Positions 54,011-63,824 are shown, numbered from the stretch's first letter. The stretch: DNA of 64,000 bases from Bacteroidales bacterium (GCA_017626355.1 JAGAIY010000014.1:1-64000), one strand, 5' to 3'. Notes: generated by a model not told the origin, from the sequence alone. Numbers and translations: made by a program.

Positions 54011-55939
54011 ATGGCTTTTCTAAAATTCAACAAGTCCGAACTGGTCAACCTTGAGTACTCGCTCAAGCGCGAGATTCTTGAGGCCAACAGGACCGGTGCC
54101 TACTGCAACACGTCCATCGTGACCTGCAACACAAGGCGCTACCACGGATTGCTTGCTGTCCCTGTAGATGAGCTTGGCGGTGGAAAGTATATGCTTCTTT
54201 CCTCTCTCGACGAGAGCCTTGTCCTCAACGGTAAGCAGTTCAATCTTGGAATCCATTGCTATGGCGATACTTATGAGCCAAGAGGCCATAAGTACATCGT
54301 TGACTTCGATGCGAATCCGGTACCGGTAGTGACCTATAAGGTCGGTGGCATCATCTTCACGAAGACCATTACCATGGCTCCTGACAACGATCAGGTCCTC
54401 ATCAAGTATGAGCTTCTTGAAGCGCCTTCAAAACTTACCCTTATGCTCAAGCCATTCCTCGCATTCAGAAGCATCCACAGTCTGACAATGCAGAACTCGG
54501 ATGCCTACACTGCTTATGACGAGGTGGACGGCGGTGTCTCTTTCCGCCTTTACAATGGCTTCCCTGACCTCAACCTTCAACTTTCAGGCAAATCCTCTTT
54601 CAAGTCTCAGCCTTACTGGTACACAGGAGTGACCTATTCAGACGAGTATCGTCGCGGCTTCGACTGCAGGGAGGATCTCTTTGTTCCTGGAACATTCTCT
54701 CTCGAGATGAAGAAGGGTGACTCAGTAGTATTCTCGGCTTCGGTGAACGAAGTCAATCCTAAGGGACTCAAGAGAAAGTTCACAGATACCGTAAAGAAGC
54801 TCGGAACCATCGATTCTTATCATGACCTTCTCGCTCACAATGCTGAGCTCTTCAAGGTCGAGAAGGACGGCAAGGAGCGTATCAACGCCGGTTTCTCATG
54901 GCTCGAGACTGGTCTTCTTCGTGAGACCGTGGCTTCGCTCCCAGGTCTTACTCTTTATGCAAACGGCGACTGTGATGAATTTGAAAAGATCCTTGACACT
55001 CTTATCGCAGATGAGCAGGAGCGTCTTTTCAGACGTACGACCCAGTGCGAGGCTCCTCTCAGACTGACAGATACCATCCAGCAGTACATCCGCTTCAGCG
55101 GCAGGGAAAGACAGATCTGGAAGAAGTACGGAGAGACTCTCAAGGGAATCATAGAAAGTTATGCTCCAGGCCGCAGAAAGGAAGTTGCAATGCATCCGAA
55201 CGGCCTTCTCTGGACACAGATGGACGGAGTGGCTCTCTCATGGATGAACGCATATGTGCACGGCCGTCCTGTAACAGAGCGTGCCGGCTATCAGGTGGAG
55301 ACCAACGCGTTCTGGTACAATGCTCTCTGCTTCGCGATCGACATGGAGAACAAGTACGGTCCTAAGAACAGCGAGTTCTCGGCAAGATGGACTTCTGTCC
55401 GTGACCTTGTCAAGGAGAACTTCCAGCCTACATTCTGGAGAGCTGACTGGGGTTATCTTGCAGACTATGTGAACAACGGATGGCAGGATCAGGCTGTAAG
55501 GCCTAACCAGCTTTTCGCAATCAGCCTCGAGTATGTGGCTGTTGACGACGAAGTCATCTCATATGTTGTAAAGACAATCAACGACGAGCTCGTTACAAAG
55601 AGAGGTCTCAGGTCTCTTTCTCCTCGTAACCCTGCCTACAGGGGCGTGTATGAGGGATCTCAGATCGACCGTGACCTTGCATACCATCAGGGATGCGCCT
55701 TCCCTGACCTTCTCGCTCCATACATCGACGTATGCTTCAAGATGATGGGTGAGACATTCTACGGAAGGGCAAGATATCTCGTAGAGGGATTCTTTGATGA
55801 CATCAGCAAGCACGGTGTGGGTGCATTCTCCGAGCTTTATGACGGAGACCCTCCACATGAGCCGCACGGAGCCATTTCTTCGGCTATGAGTACTGCAGCT
55901 CTTCTGCAGATAGAATATATTATGAACCAGTATGAATAA
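54011..55939 (+). CDS. Glycogen debranching enzyme (amylo-alpha-1,6-glucosidase, GH133 type)
   Basis: It hydrolyses alpha-1,6 branch stubs during glycogen breakdown. The N-terminal bacterial GDE_N domain (~1-220) has the landmark GAYCNTSIVTCNTRRYHGLL. The C-terminal (alpha/alpha)6 domain from ~270 includes ANRTG-type conserved parts such as HPNGLLWTQMDG, AGYQVETNAFWYNAL and QAVRPNQLFAISL. At 642 aa it is typical of bacterial and archaeal GDE rather than of the larger eukaryotic form. Confidence 0.92.
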   Translation: MAFLKFNKSELVNLEYSLKREILEANRTGAYCNTSIVTCNTRRYHGLLAVPVDELGGGKYMLLSSLDESLVLNGKQFNLGIHCYGDTYEPRGHKYIVDFDANPVPVVTYKVGGIIFTKTITMAPDNDQVLIKYELLEAPSKLTLMLKPFLAFRSIHSLTMQNSDAYTAYDEVDGGVSFRLYNGFPDLNLQLSGKSSFKSQPYWYTGVTYSDEYRRGFDCREDLFVPGTFSLEMKKGDSVVFSASVNEVNPKGLKRKFTDTVKKLGTIDSYHDLLAHNAELFKVEKDGKERINAGFSWLETGLLRETVASLPGLTLYANGDCDEFEKILDTLIADEQERLFRRTTQCEAPLRLTDTIQQYIRFSGRERQIWKKYGETLKGIIESYAPGRRKEVAMHPNGLLWTQMDGVALSWMNAYVHGRPVTERAGYQVETNAFWYNALCFAIDMENKYGPKNSEFSARWTSVRDLVKENFQPTFWRADWGYLADYVNNGWQDQAVRPNQLFAISLEYVAVDDEVISYVVKTINDELVTKRGLRSLSPRNPAYRGVYEGSQIDRDLAYHQGCAFPDLLAPYIDVCFKMMGETFYGRARYLVEGFFDDISKHGVGAFSELYDGDPPHEPHGAISSAMSTAALLQIEYIMNQYE

Positions 55940-55944
55940 GGAGG
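55938..55944 (+). promoter_or_regulatory. Strong Shine-Dalgarno site for the GT4 gene
   Basis: AAGGAGG overlaps the stop of the debranching gene and lies 7 nt before the ATG at 55952. Such a clear site is rare in this window, where most starts have none. Confidence 0.75.
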
Positions 55945-55951
55945 AAAAGAA

Positions 55952-57247
55952 ATGAGAGTTCTGATGTTCGGATGGGAGTTCCCTCCTCATATTGCGGGAG
56001 GTCTCGGAACAGCCTGCTACGGTATGACCAAGGGTCTTGCCTACAATGATGTCGATGTTCTTTTTGTCATGCCTTCAGCCTCTGGAGACGAGGATGAGAG
56101 TGCGGTGAAGATCATCAATGCCAGCGACGTGGCTGTGGATACGGTAAGTGCTACCGTAGACGAGTTCCTCGGAAAGGTTCAGTTCGTGCATATCGGTACA
56201 AACATGATTCCTTATGTGGATCCTAACGATTTCAAGACAATGGTCGAAGAGGAGCGCAAGAGGCAGATCAAGGGTTTCCGTGTGCAGTACGGACAGAAAT
56301 ACAAGTTCTCCGGCAAGTACGGAGCAAACCTCATGGAAGAGGTTGCACGCTATGCAATGGTAGGTGCAACCATCGCCATGCAGTACAAGGATCAGTTCGA
56401 TGTGATCCATGCTCATGACTGGCTTACCTATCTTGCAGGTATCGCTGCCAAGCAGCTTACAGGCAAACCTCTCGTAGTGCATATGCATGCGACATCATAC
56501 GACCGTGCAAGCGATGATCAGGTCGATACACGTGTCGTTGACCTTGAGACAAAGGGTATGATGGCGGCAGACAAGGTAATGGCGGTGAGCGAACTCACAA
56601 GAAATATCTGTATCAATCGTTATGGAATCGACCCTGAAAAGGTTGTAGCTGTTCACAATGCCGTTGACTTCAGCGGTCGTGAGAAGCTCGAGGTCGAGAG
56701 GAATGTCAAGGAGAAGGTGGTTACCTTCCTTGGTCGTGTTACCTATCAGAAGGGCCCTGAGTACTTCATTGAGGCTGCAGCCAAGGTTCTCAAGAGATGC
56801 AACAACGTACGTTTCGTGATGGCCGGAAGCGGTGATATGCTCAACAGGTGTATCCGTCACGTCGCACGTCTCGGCATTTCCGACAAGTTCCATTTCACAG
56901 GCTTCCTCCGCGGCAAGGAGGTGCATAAGATGTTCGCTTTGTCGGATGTTTATGTAATGCCTTCTATCTCAGAGCCTTTCGGTATTTCACCGCTTGAGGC
57001 TATGCAGACAAATGTTCCTTCCATCATTTCGAAGCAGTCAGGTTGCGCCGAGATCCTCAGATATGCCCTCAAGGTTGACTTCTGGGATGTGGATGCCATG
57101 GCAGACCAGATCTACGGACTTCTCCAGTATCCTGCTATCGCGCAGCTTGCTGCACGTTGCGGATATGACGAGGTCAACAGCATCAAGTGGAATGACGTTG
57201 CCGCCAAGATAAAGGGTATATATCAGGAAGTTATTGACAAGAAATAA
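55952..57247 (+). CDS. GT4-family glycosyltransferase of the glycogen cluster
   Basis: It has a GT-B fold: N-terminal FGWEFPPHIAGGLGTACYGM, middle IHAHDWLTYLAGIAAKQLTGKP, and a C-terminal nucleotide-sugar domain with FLGRVTYQKGPEYFIEA and MPSISEPFGISPLEAMQ, which contains the E-x7-E pair. In Bacteroidales a GT4 gene of this type is regularly followed by a GH57 amylase, as here. It may build or elongate alpha-1,4-glucan, but donor and product are not known. At 431 aa it is full length. Confidence 0.9.
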   Translation: MRVLMFGWEFPPHIAGGLGTACYGMTKGLAYNDVDVLFVMPSASGDEDESAVKIINASDVAVDTVSATVDEFLGKVQFVHIGTNMIPYVDPNDFKTMVEEERKRQIKGFRVQYGQKYKFSGKYGANLMEEVARYAMVGATIAMQYKDQFDVIHAHDWLTYLAGIAAKQLTGKPLVVHMHATSYDRASDDQVDTRVVDLETKGMMAADKVMAVSELTRNICINRYGIDPEKVVAVHNAVDFSGREKLEVERNVKEKVVTFLGRVTYQKGPEYFIEAAAKVLKRCNNVRFVMAGSGDMLNRCIRHVARLGISDKFHFTGFLRGKEVHKMFALSDVYVMPSISEPFGISPLEAMQTNVPSIISKQSGCAEILRYALKVDFWDVDAMADQIYGLLQYPAIAQLAARCGYDEVNSIKWNDVAAKIKGIYQEVIDKK

Positions 57248-57264
57248 TAAAACATATAAACACT

Positions 57265-58605
57265 ATGAAAAAGAGTATTTGTCTGTATTTTCAGGTACAT
57301 CAGCCAAACAGATTGAGACTATACAGATTCTTTGACATCGGAAAGGATTCACATTACTATGATGACTTTGCGAACAGGACCATCCTCCGCAGGGTAGCTC
57401 AGAAGTGCTACCTTCCTATGAACGCACTTCTTCTCGAGCTTATCGAGGCCAACAAGGGTGCATTCAAGGTTGCATTCTCGATTTCAGGCTCGGTTCTCGA
57501 GCAGTTCGACAGATATGCTCCTGAGGTGATCGACAGCTTCCGCAAGCTTGCAGATACAGGTTGCGTAGAGTTCCTTTCAGAGACTTATTATCACTCTCTT
57601 GCATCGCTTGCATCTCCATCGGAGTTCAAGCATCAGGTCCTCAAGCACAAGGCTGCCATCGAGCACTATTTCGGTGTGACTCCTAAGGCTTTCAGAAACA
57701 CTGAGCTCATCTATTCGGACGCAATCGGTGAGATGGTATATGAAATGGGATTCAAGACCATGCTTACAGAAGGTGCAAGACACGTCCTCGGATGGAAGAG
57801 CCCTAACTTCGTATACAGCGGCGCACAGGCTCCAAGCCTCAAGCTCCTTCTCAAGAATGCTTCTCTCAGCGACGACATCGCTTTCCGTTTCTCAGACAGA
57901 AACTGGTCAGACTGGCCGCTTACAGGCGAGAAGTATCTCTCATGGATCAAGGCTGCTGCGCAGAATGACGAGATCGTGAACCTTTTCATGGATTACGAGA
58001 CCTTCGGTGAGCATCAGAAGGCTTCAAGCGGAATCTTCGATTTCATGAAGTTCTTCCCTGAGGTTGTGCTTGCAGACGGTGAGTTCGAGTTTGTTACCCC
58101 GACTCAGGCTACCAAGAAGCACAGACCGGTTGCAGAGCTTGATGTTCCGGATCCTATCTCTTGGGCAGACGAGGAGCGTGACGTGACTGCATGGCTTGGA
58201 AACGAGCTTCAGAACGACGCTTTCAACAAGCTCAACGAGCAGGTGGAGAAGCTTGGTCTTCTCAACGACGAGGCTCTCTGGTCTGACTTCGGTCATCTTC
58301 AGGAAAGCGACCACTTCTATTACATGTGTACAAAGTTCTTCTCAGACGGAGCTGTCCACAAATATTTCAACCCGTATGATACTCCATATGAGGCGTTTAT
58401 AAACTATATGAACGTTCTTAGTGATTTTATTTTGCGTGTTGATGATGCAATTTCCGTTTCAGATGTTAACTTTGCAGCCGCAAAAACAGCTAAGACTCCT
58501 GTAAAGAAGGCTCCGGCAAAGAAGGCAGCTCCTAAGAAGACTGTTGCCAAGAAGGCGGAACCTAAGGCTAAGAAGCCTGCAGCGAAGAAGACTGTAAAGA
58601 AATAA
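57265..58605 (+). CDS. GH57 alpha-amylase-like enzyme with a Lys/Ala/Pro-rich histone-H1-like tail
   Basis: GH57 enzymes act on alpha-1,4-glucans as amylases, 4-alpha-glucanotransferases or branching enzymes. The N-terminal FQVHQPNRLRLY, the nucleophile Glu147 in FRNTELIY, and the acid/base Asp243 in MDYETFGEHQ are seen. The catalytic part ends near residue 395. Residues 404-446 then form a tail with 17 Lys among 43, built from AAKK, PAKK and TVKK units, like histone H1 or bacterial AlgP/HctA-like tails. No signal peptide is present, so it works in the cytoplasm. The role of the tail is unknown. Confidence 0.92.
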   Translation: MKKSICLYFQVHQPNRLRLYRFFDIGKDSHYYDDFANRTILRRVAQKCYLPMNALLLELIEANKGAFKVAFSISGSVLEQFDRYAPEVIDSFRKLADTGCVEFLSETYYHSLASLASPSEFKHQVLKHKAAIEHYFGVTPKAFRNTELIYSDAIGEMVYEMGFKTMLTEGARHVLGWKSPNFVYSGAQAPSLKLLLKNASLSDDIAFRFSDRNWSDWPLTGEKYLSWIKAAAQNDEIVNLFMDYETFGEHQKASSGIFDFMKFFPEVVLADGEFEFVTPTQATKKHRPVAELDVPDPISWADEERDVTAWLGNELQNDAFNKLNEQVEKLGLLNDEALWSDFGHLQESDHFYYMCTKFFSDGAVHKYFNPYDTPYEAFINYMNVLSDFILRVDDAISVSDVNFAAAKTAKTPVKKAPAKKAAPKKTVAKKAEPKAKKPAAKKTVKK

Positions 58606-58642
58606 CCTCCGTATACATACGGTGTGGGTTTTACCCTTATAT

Positions 58643-58681
58643 ATCCCCGGACGGAACCTTGAAAAGGTTCTGGCCGGGGTA
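58643..58681. repeat. Long hairpin related to the CCCCGG...CCGGGG repeats
   Basis: CCCCGG (58645-58650) pairs with CCGGGG (58674-58679), and inside it GAACCTT (58654-58660) pairs with AAGGTTC (58664-58670). It is a longer relative of the palindromes at 12742 and 28506. It lies between the GH57 gene and the synthase-phosphorylase fusion and has no T-run. Confidence 0.7.
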
Positions 58682-58702
58682 AATAAATGATTAATTATTA
58701 AC

Positions 58703-61700
58703 ATGGCAAAAGAATTGATTAAACCGGATTACCTTTTCGAGGTCAGCTGGGAAGTCTGCAACAAGGTCGGAGGAATCTATACCGTGATTGCGACAAAGTC
58801 CCTCTACCTGAAGAGCGAATACAACAGGCATCATATAATGGTAGGTCCTGATGTATGGATGAATGAAGAGAGTAATCCCGATTTTATTGAAGATCCGGCA
58901 CTGTACAGGTCGTGGAGGATGCTGGCTGCATCTGAAGGACTCAGGGTTCGCGTGGGAAGATGGAACGTTCCGGGAAGGCCTACAGCCATCCTTGTTGACT
59001 TCAAGCAGTTCCTTACCTGTCAGAACGAGATCCTTACCGAATTCTGGAAGAAGTTCGGAGTGGATTCTCTCACAGGAAACTGGGACTACCGTGAGTCAGC
59101 TCTCTTCGGTTATGCGGCCGGAAGGGTGATCGAGAGTTTCTACAAGTATAATCTTGACTCATCCGACAAGGTCGTGGCACAGTTCCATGAGTGGATGACC
59201 GGTTCCGGCCTCCTCTATCTTAAGTCCATCAATATACCAGTCGCTACGGTATTCACTACTCATGCGACCGTGATAGGACGATGTATTGCCGGCAACAATC
59301 TTCCTCTCTATGACGGCATCCTCGGATACGATGCTGATGAGAAGGCAAGACATTTCAATGTTGTGGCAAGACATTCGCTTGAGAAGAAGGCCGCACAGAA
59401 CAGTGATATCTTCACTACTGTAAGTGATATCACGGCTCAGGAGTGCAGGCAGTTCCTCGGCAGACCAGTAGATGTAGTGACCCCTAACGGATTTGAGCCA
59501 AGCTTCACCCCTGCGACAGATGAGGAATATGAGGCTATGCGCGAATCCTCAAGAAAGAAACTCGTTGAGGTGGCTTCGGCCATGTGCGGCGAGGAAGTTC
59601 CGGAGAATGCGGTGCTCGTCGGCATCGGCGGACGTTACGAGTGGAAGAACAAGGGTATCGATGTATTCATCGATGCTCTCGACAAGCTTAACCACACGGA
59701 GTTCAAGGGTAAGTGCGTTCATGCGTTCATCATGATTCCTTCAGGACATAACGGCCCTGACAAGCAGCTCGTTTCGAAGCTTGCCGGTGCGCCTTCCAAC
59801 TATGTCACAAGAACTTCGCACTACCTGATGAATCCGGAGTACGACGCCATCACAAGACGTCTTGACGAGCTCAACTTCAACAATGCGATCGGCGACAAGG
59901 TGAAGGTGTATTTCATCCCTTCATATCTAAACGGCAACGACGGCATCTTCAACAAGTCATACTACGAGCTCCTCTGCGGTCTCGACCTGACTCTGTTCCC
60001 GTCATACTACGAGCCATGGGGCTATACTCCGCTCGAGAGTCTCGCCTTCAGGATCCCTTCACTTACCACAAGCCTCGCCGGCTTCGGTCTCTGGGTGCGT
60101 ACATATTACGGAAAGCCGCATCCGGGCATCACCATTCTCGACAGAAACGATTCGAACTACTTCGAGGTGGTGGATGGAGTGGCAGCGCGTGTTCAGGAGA
60201 TCGCTACCATCCGCAAGGATACAAGAAAGAAATATATGAAGAATGCCAAGGAGGTATCGGAAATCGCCCTCTGGCAGAACAATATCGTATATTATAAGGA
60301 AGCTTACTCTAAAGCTTTGGAGAAATTAATATCGGTCATGGGCTCGTTCCCATCGGCCAGGAACAATAAATCTATGGAATACAGAAAATTTGAAGTAAAT
60401 CAGCCAACATGGAACAGCGTGATTGTTTCACGCCATCTTCCTGATACACTCAAGGACCTTGAGACTCTTTCAAAGAATCTCTGGTGGTGCTGGAATGAAT
60501 CAGCAAAGAAACTTTTTGAATCAGTAGACCCACAGGCATGGGAGGCTTCCGGTCAGAACCCTATCGCCATGCTCGACAAGGTAAGCCTCAAGAGATATCA
60601 TGTTCTCGAGCAGGATACCAAGTTCCTTGCAGACCTCAAGGATGTAATGGACGAGTTCAATTCATATATGGCTCTCAAGGCAGAGCGTACTACTCCTTCA
60701 GTGGCATACTTCTGTATGGAGTACGGTCTTGACACTTCGCTCAAGATCTATTCAGGTGGTCTCGGTATCCTTGCCGGTGACTACATCAAGGAGACATCAG
60801 ACATGAACACCAACCTCGTGGCTGTAGGTCTTCTCTACCGTTTCGGTTACTTCAACCAGAAGCTCACCGCTCACGGAGAGCAGGTTGCAGAGGACGTTGC
60901 ACAGGACTTCAACAAGATCCCTGCAACTCCTGTACGTGACGAGAACGGAAACTGGATGACAATCAGCGTTGCTTTCCCTGGACGTAACCTCAATGCACGT
61001 CTCTGGAGAGTGGATGTAGGCCGTACAGAGCTCTATCTCCTCGATACAGACATTCCTGAGAACCTTCCTGAGGACAGGTCAATCACCTACAACCTATACG
61101 GCGGCGACTGGGAGAACCGTCTCAAGCAGGAGCTCCTTCTCGGTGTCGGCGGTATCCGCGCCCTCCGCAAGCTCGGTGTGAACCCTCAGGTTTACCACTG
61201 CAACGAGGGTCATGCTGCATTCATCGGTCTTGAAAGACTCCGTGAGCTCATCTCAGAGCAGAATCTCGAGTTCCAGGAGGCTCTCGAGGTTGTAAGGGCT
61301 TCATCACTCTTCACAACACATACTCCGGTACCTGCAGGTCACGACGCATTCGACGAAGGCCTTCTCCGCAAGTACATCGGCCACTATCCACAGCGTCTCA
61401 AGGTTGACTGGGAGACTATGATGGGTCTCGGCAAGAACAACGGTGCAGACGTGAACGAGAAGTTCTCTATGTCTATCCTCGCAGCAAACATCTCTCAGGA
61501 GGTGAACGGAGTTTCATGGCTCCACGGTGAGGTTAGCCGTGACATCCTCGGACACATGTGGCCAGGTTATCTTCCAGAGGAGCTTCACGTAAGCTACGTT
61601 ACCAACGGTGTACACTATCCTACATGGACAGCACCTGAGTGGAAGGAAGTTCACGCCAAGGTATTCGGTGAGGAATTCAAGACACACCACTATGACAAGT

Positions 61701-62941
61701 CATGCTTCGACGGTATCTACAAGGTATCTGACGAGGAGGTATGGAACATCCGTACTTCACTCCGCAGGAAGCTCATCGACGAGGTGAAGAGAAGACTTTC
61801 TGATCCTGCAGCTGCAAACCACTACTCTCCTAAGCAGGTGGTTACAATCAAGGAGACTCTCCGTGACGATGTCCTTACCATCGGTTTCGCACGTCGTTTC
61901 GCTACATACAAGAGAGCACACCTTCTTTTCCGTGACCTCGACCGTCTCGACCAGATCGTGAACGATCCTAAGCAGCCTGTACAGTTCCTCTTCGCAGGTA
62001 AGGCTCACCCGGCAGACAAGGCAGGTCAGGACCTCATCAAGATGATCGTGGACATTTCAAAGCAGGAGCGCTTCATCGGTAAGATCGTATTCGTTCCTAA
62101 CTATGATATCACAGTTGCCAAGTATCTCGTTCAGGGTGTTGACGTTTGGATGAACAACCCTACACGTCCTCTCGAGGCATCAGGTACATCAGGCGAGAAG
62201 GCTGCCATGAACGGTGTAATGCACTTCTCTGTACTCGACGGCTGGTGGGTAGAGGGCTACAAGCCAGGCGCAGGCTGGGCACTTCCTATGGAGCGTACTT
62301 ACGAGGACCAGAACTATCAGGACGAGCTCGATGCAGCAACAATCTACAACATCATCGAGAACGAGATCGCTCCTACATTCTACAACAAGAGCCTCTCGAC
62401 AGGCCGCTCTACAGACTGGATCGAGTACATCAAGAACTGTGTCGCTCAGGTAGCATGCAACTTCACAACCAACCGTATGCTCACTGATTACATCGACCAG
62501 TACTATGTGCCTCAGTCAAAGAGATATGACGCAGTAGTAGCTGAGGACTTCGCTCAGGCACGCGAGATCGCTGCATGGAAGAAGAGACTCCGCCGCGAGT
62601 GGAAGAACGTAGAGGTGGTATCGGTAGTGGCTCCTAACAGCGCTGTCAACAACGTAACTCTCGGAAGCGAGTTCAACGCTGAGGTGGTACTCAATATCGG
62701 TGACCTCAATGCTGAGGAGGTAGGAGTAGAGATCCTCTTCGCAACAGTTGACAACAAGGGCAGACTCCACATCCAGGAGAGCTATGAGTTCACTCCGGTA
62801 GAGTGCGCTGACGGTGTCGCTAAATATACAGCTTCAATCAACCCTGACAGATCAGGTCTCTATCAGGTGGCAGGAAGAATCTATGCAAAGAATTCTCTCC
62901 TCCCTCACAGACAGGACTTCGAGCTTGTAAGATGGTTGTAG
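58703..62941 (+). CDS. Fusion of GT3 glycogen synthase and GT35 glycogen (alpha-glucan) phosphorylase
   Basis: Residues 1-~555 are a eukaryote-like GT3 synthase: FEVSWEVCNKVGGIYTVIATK, FHEWMTGSGLLYL, FTTHATVIGR, and the E-x7-E pair Glu437/Glu445 in EPWGYTPLES. GT3 enzymes use UDP-glucose. From Met558 a complete phosphorylase begins (855 aa), with a DUF3417 N-terminal part (WNSVIVSRHLPDTLKDLETL), YFCMEYG, SGGLGILAGDY and the PLP lysine Lys1166 in EASGTSGEKAAMNG. Thus one chain holds enzymes that build and break the same bond. No stop or frameshift lies between them. An internal ATG at 60374 follows AATAAATCT, so a separate phosphorylase form is possible. ribF overlaps its end by 10 nt. Confidence 0.95.
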   Translation: MAKELIKPDYLFEVSWEVCNKVGGIYTVIATKSLYLKSEYNRHHIMVGPDVWMNEESNPDFIEDPALYRSWRMLAASEGLRVRVGRWNVPGRPTAILVDFKQFLTCQNEILTEFWKKFGVDSLTGNWDYRESALFGYAAGRVIESFYKYNLDSSDKVVAQFHEWMTGSGLLYLKSINIPVATVFTTHATVIGRCIAGNNLPLYDGILGYDADEKARHFNVVARHSLEKKAAQNSDIFTTVSDITAQECRQFLGRPVDVVTPNGFEPSFTPATDEEYEAMRESSRKKLVEVASAMCGEEVPENAVLVGIGGRYEWKNKGIDVFIDALDKLNHTEFKGKCVHAFIMIPSGHNGPDKQLVSKLAGAPSNYVTRTSHYLMNPEYDAITRRLDELNFNNAIGDKVKVYFIPSYLNGNDGIFNKSYYELLCGLDLTLFPSYYEPWGYTPLESLAFRIPSLTTSLAGFGLWVRTYYGKPHPGITILDRNDSNYFEVVDGVAARVQEIATIRKDTRKKYMKNAKEVSEIALWQNNIVYYKEAYSKALEKLISVMGSFPSARNNKSMEYRKFEVNQPTWNSVIVSRHLPDTLKDLETLSKNLWWCWNESAKKLFESVDPQAWEASGQNPIAMLDKVSLKRYHVLEQDTKFLADLKDVMDEFNSYMALKAERTTPSVAYFCMEYGLDTSLKIYSGGLGILAGDYIKETSDMNTNLVAVGLLYRFGYFNQKLTAHGEQVAEDVAQDFNKIPATPVRDENGNWMTISVAFPGRNLNARLWRVDVGRTELYLLDTDIPENLPEDRSITYNLYGGDWENRLKQELLLGVGGIRALRKLGVNPQVYHCNEGHAAFIGLERLRELISEQNLEFQEALEVVRASSLFTTHTPVPAGHDAFDEGLLRKYIGHYPQRLKVDWETMMGLGKNNGADVNEKFSMSILAANISQEVNGVSWLHGEVSRDILGHMWPGYLPEELHVSYVTNGVHYPTWTAPEWKEVHAKVFGEEFKTHHYDKSCFDGIYKVSDEEVWNIRTSLRRKLIDEVKRRLSDPAAANHYSPKQVVTIKETLRDDVLTIGFARRFATYKRAHLLFRDLDRLDQIVNDPKQPVQFLFAGKAHPADKAGQDLIKMIVDISKQERFIGKIVFVPNYDITVAKYLVQGVDVWMNNPTRPLEASGTSGEKAAMNGVMHFSVLDGWWVEGYKPGAGWALPMERTYEDQNYQDELDAATIYNIIENEIAPTFYNKSLSTGRSTDWIEYIKNCVAQVACNFTTNRMLTDYIDQYYVPQSKRYDAVVAEDFAQAREIAAWKKRLRREWKNVEVVSVVAPNSAVNNVTLGSEFNAEVVLNIGDLNAEEVGVEILFATVDNKGRLHIQESYEFTPVECADGVAKYTASINPDRSGLYQVAGRIYAKNSLLPHRQDFELVRWL

Positions 62942-63813
62942 CAACCGGCTTTTTTGACGGTGTCCATCTGGGGCACCGTCAGGTTATAAGGCAGCTCGTA
63001 GAAGCTGCAGCAGTACGCGGGGTTGAGAGCACAGTCCTTACTTTCTGGCCTCACCCCCGTAATGTGCTGCAAAAGGAAGCCCGCGATCTGAGGCTTCTGA
63101 CGACTCTTCAGCAGAAGAAGGAAATCCTGCTGGAACTGGGAGTCGACCATGTTGAAGTGCTTCCTTTCACGAAGGACTTCAGTACGATGACCGTCGAGGA
63201 GTATCTTCGCGAGACGGTAATCGGCAAATATGGCGGAACAGCCATCCTGCTCGGTTACGACAACAGGATCGGATGTGATGCAAAGGATGCGGACCATGTG
63301 GCCCGTATAGCGGAATCAATGGGACTTGAGGTCATTCGCGCGGAAATGGTTCTGTCCGGCTCCGGCGTGGCGGTAAGTTCCACCAAGATCCGCGGAAGGC
63401 TTGCGGAGGGAGATGTCGCAGGAGCGGCCGATATGCTCGGATACAGATATTCGCTGCTGGGGGTCGTAGTCGCAGGAAACAGACTGGGACGTACTATAGG
63501 CTTTCCGACAGCAAACATGCAGCTGTATGAGCCTTTGAAGCTCATACCGGCCAACGGTGTGTATTTCGTCAAGGTGAAGACACTCGGGCGTGAATTGTAC
63601 GGGATGTGCAACATCGGCTGCAGACCTACGGTCAGTGAAGGCAATGCCAGAACCATCGAGACCAATATCTTCGGCTTTGACGAGGATATATACGGACTCG
63701 ATATGGAGATTTCCTTTGTGAAGAAGATTCGTGATGAGATACGTTTCGACTCGCTCGAGGCTCTTCAGGCACAGCTGGCCCTTGACCGTGATACCTGTCT
63801 GGGACTTATTTAA
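62932..63813 (+). CDS. ribF: Bifunctional riboflavin kinase/FAD synthetase
   Basis: It converts riboflavin to FMN and then FAD. The FAD synthetase domain begins at once with ATGFFDGVHLGH (residues ~4-15); TKIRGRLAEGDV and the kinase segment GNRLGRTIGFPTANM (~183-197) follow. The N-terminus is about 15 residues shorter than many RibF proteins, but no upstream start exists without deeper overlap with the phosphorylase. At 293 aa it is otherwise complete. Confidence 0.95.
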   Translation: MVVATGFFDGVHLGHRQVIRQLVEAAAVRGVESTVLTFWPHPRNVLQKEARDLRLLTTLQQKKEILLELGVDHVEVLPFTKDFSTMTVEEYLRETVIGKYGGTAILLGYDNRIGCDAKDADHVARIAESMGLEVIRAEMVLSGSGVAVSSTKIRGRLAEGDVAGAADMLGYRYSLLGVVVAGNRLGRTIGFPTANMQLYEPLKLIPANGVYFVKVKTLGRELYGMCNIGCRPTVSEGNARTIETNIFGFDEDIYGLDMEISFVKKIRDEIRFDSLEALQAQLALDRDTCLGLI

Positions 63814-63824
63814 AACATGACGAT

